Shown: positions 63,254 to 64,000 of the stretch, in pieces
Layout: every line of letters starts with the position of its first letter
Position numbering within the stretch: position 1 is the first letter of the stretch
Source of the DNA: Paenibacillus sp. BSR1-1
GTDB taxonomy: Bacteria; Bacillota; Bacilli; Bacillales; Cytobacillaceae
NCBI RefSeq assembly: GCF_030403775.1
Contig: NZ_JAQMWQ010000025.1
Location: forward strand, 1-64,000
Direction of reading: 5' to 3'
DNA: 64,000 nucleotides
The notes under the pieces: model-generated
Told to the model about the DNA's origin: nothing
The model's input: only the letters and a program-made list of their open reading frames with translations
Database searches by the model: none
Program-made: the position numbers and the translations under genes

Positions 63254-64000
63254 TTAAATCTTTACTCTTTTCAAACGAAGTGAATTTGTTACTACGGAGA
63301 CTGAACTAAACGCCATAGCAGCACCTGCAACCCATGGCGCCAACATACCCATTGCCGCGATTGGAATGCCCCCGGTGTTATATATTAAAGCCCAGAAGAG
63401 ATTTTGGCGGATATTTTTTATTGTCCTTTGGCTTAATGAAATCGCTTTTGGAATCAAGGTCAATTCCCCGCCTAATATGGTGATATCGGCCGCTTCAATG
63501 GCCACATCGGTCCCTGTTCCAATTGCGATTCCAATATCGGCAACGGCAAGGGCAGGCGCGTCATTTATTCCATCACCAACCATCGCAACCTTTCTTCCTT
63601 TTTGCTGAAGTTCTTTAACATGATTAGCCTTTTCCTCAGGTAAGACCTCCGCAATTACTTTTTGGATTCCTACCTGGACAGCAATTGCTTTTGCTGTCCG
63701 TTCATTATCACCAGTCAGCATAAAGACCTCAATCCCAAGATGATGTAACTGCTCGACTGCCGTTTTTGCATTCTCTTTGACGGTATCTGCAACAGCTATG
63801 ACACCCATAATGGTGGAATTAATGGCAATAAACATTGCAGTTTTTCCTTCGTTCTCAAACCGGTGAAGGTCATGTTCCACCTCTAAATAGGGGATTCTTT
63901 TTAGATTCATAAGCTTGCGGGTGCCGATATATATTTCCTCATAGCCAATTTTCGCTTCAATCCCATAACCTGGAATGGCTGCAAATTTTTTAACAGGTAG
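63254..64000 (-). CDS. copA: Copper P-type ATPase CopA, 3' part
   Basis: Cut by the window end. The visible part has the nucleotide-binding segment [20 protein letters not shown] (the frame is open to 64000), then [32 protein letters not shown] and the last two membrane helices with [20 protein letters not shown]. The M-A-x-S-S-x-S in the last helix is typical of Cu(I) ATPases. The start codon, the CPC site and the metal-binding domain lie outside. Confidence 0.9.
   Translation of the reverse strand, partial: LPVKKFAAIPGYGIEAKIGYEEIYIGTRKLMNLKRIPYLEVEHDLHRFENEGKTAMFIAINSTIMGVIAVADTVKENAKTAVEQLHHLGIEVFMLTGDNERTAKAIAVQVGIQKVIAEVLPEEKANHVKELQQKGRKVAMVGDGINDAPALAVADIGIAIGTGTDVAIEAADITILGGELTLIPKAISLSQRTIKNIRQNLFWALIYNTGGIPIAAMGMLAPWVAGAAMAFSSVSVVTNSLRLKRVKI

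Overview
The window looks like chromosome of a low-GC, endospore-forming Bacillaceae, close to Bacillus/Neobacillus. Pointers are strong AGGAGG-type ribosome sites with frequent TTG/GTG starts, Sda, an YhcN-type lipoprotein, YkuS, YkpA and YxlEFG homologues, Ku/LigD, and many GerP-type and alpha-crystallin-type spore proteins. It is not B. subtilis itself: the trp operon carries trpG and is governed by tandem T-boxes, and pyruvate formate-lyase is present. There is no phage, IS transposase, rRNA or CRISPR array.

Layout. 0.1-5.4 kb: a MutS2-like protein without Smr domain behind an attenuator-like leader, a Sco copper chaperone, ABC-F YkpA. 5.4-7.8 kb: first GerP-like/Hsp20 locus. 7.8-16.4 kb: lone ModB, a D,D-carboxypeptidase, MprF, a cupredoxin, PflB/PflA. 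16.4-18.5 kb: a MifM-like arrest peptide in front of YidC2 (YqjG type) and a sporulation lipoprotein. 18.5-29.1 kb: acyl-CoA synthetase, Sda, OdhAB, a two-component system, a structured RNA, and MnmH with an in-frame stop. 29.3-36.3 kb: trpEGDCFBA with two T-boxes reading UGG. 36.5-42.5 kb: MFS transporter, DUF2935 protein, fruRKA with operator and cre. 42.6-49.4 kb: cold-shock genes, nucleoside hydrolase, divergent Ku/LigD, DapF-like epimerase. 49.5-55 kb: patatin, YxlEFG-type ABC transporter, amidohydrolase, a tRNA-like RNA before an acetyltransferase. 55-58.2 kb: a degenerate SDR protein and the second GerP-like/Hsp20 locus. 58.2-64 kb: small lipoproteins and zinc-ribbon proteins, COG0523 GTPase, S41 protease, and the 3' part of a copper P-type ATPase cut by the window end.

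The most interesting signals are regulatory or modular: (1) two separated loci combining GerPA/PF-, GerPB/PD- and GerPC-like small proteins with alpha-crystallin proteins, probably forming spore-coat/germinant-access modules; (2) a MifM-type nascent-chain sensor with a visible SD-sequestering stem upstream of yidC2; (3) a 7-codon uORF, structured leader and intrinsic terminator ahead of a MutS2 paralogue, the layout of ribosome-stress attenuators; (4) a tRNA-like RNA whose 3' half can pair instead with downstream sequence. All assignments were made by reading the sequence and recalling family motifs; no database search was run.
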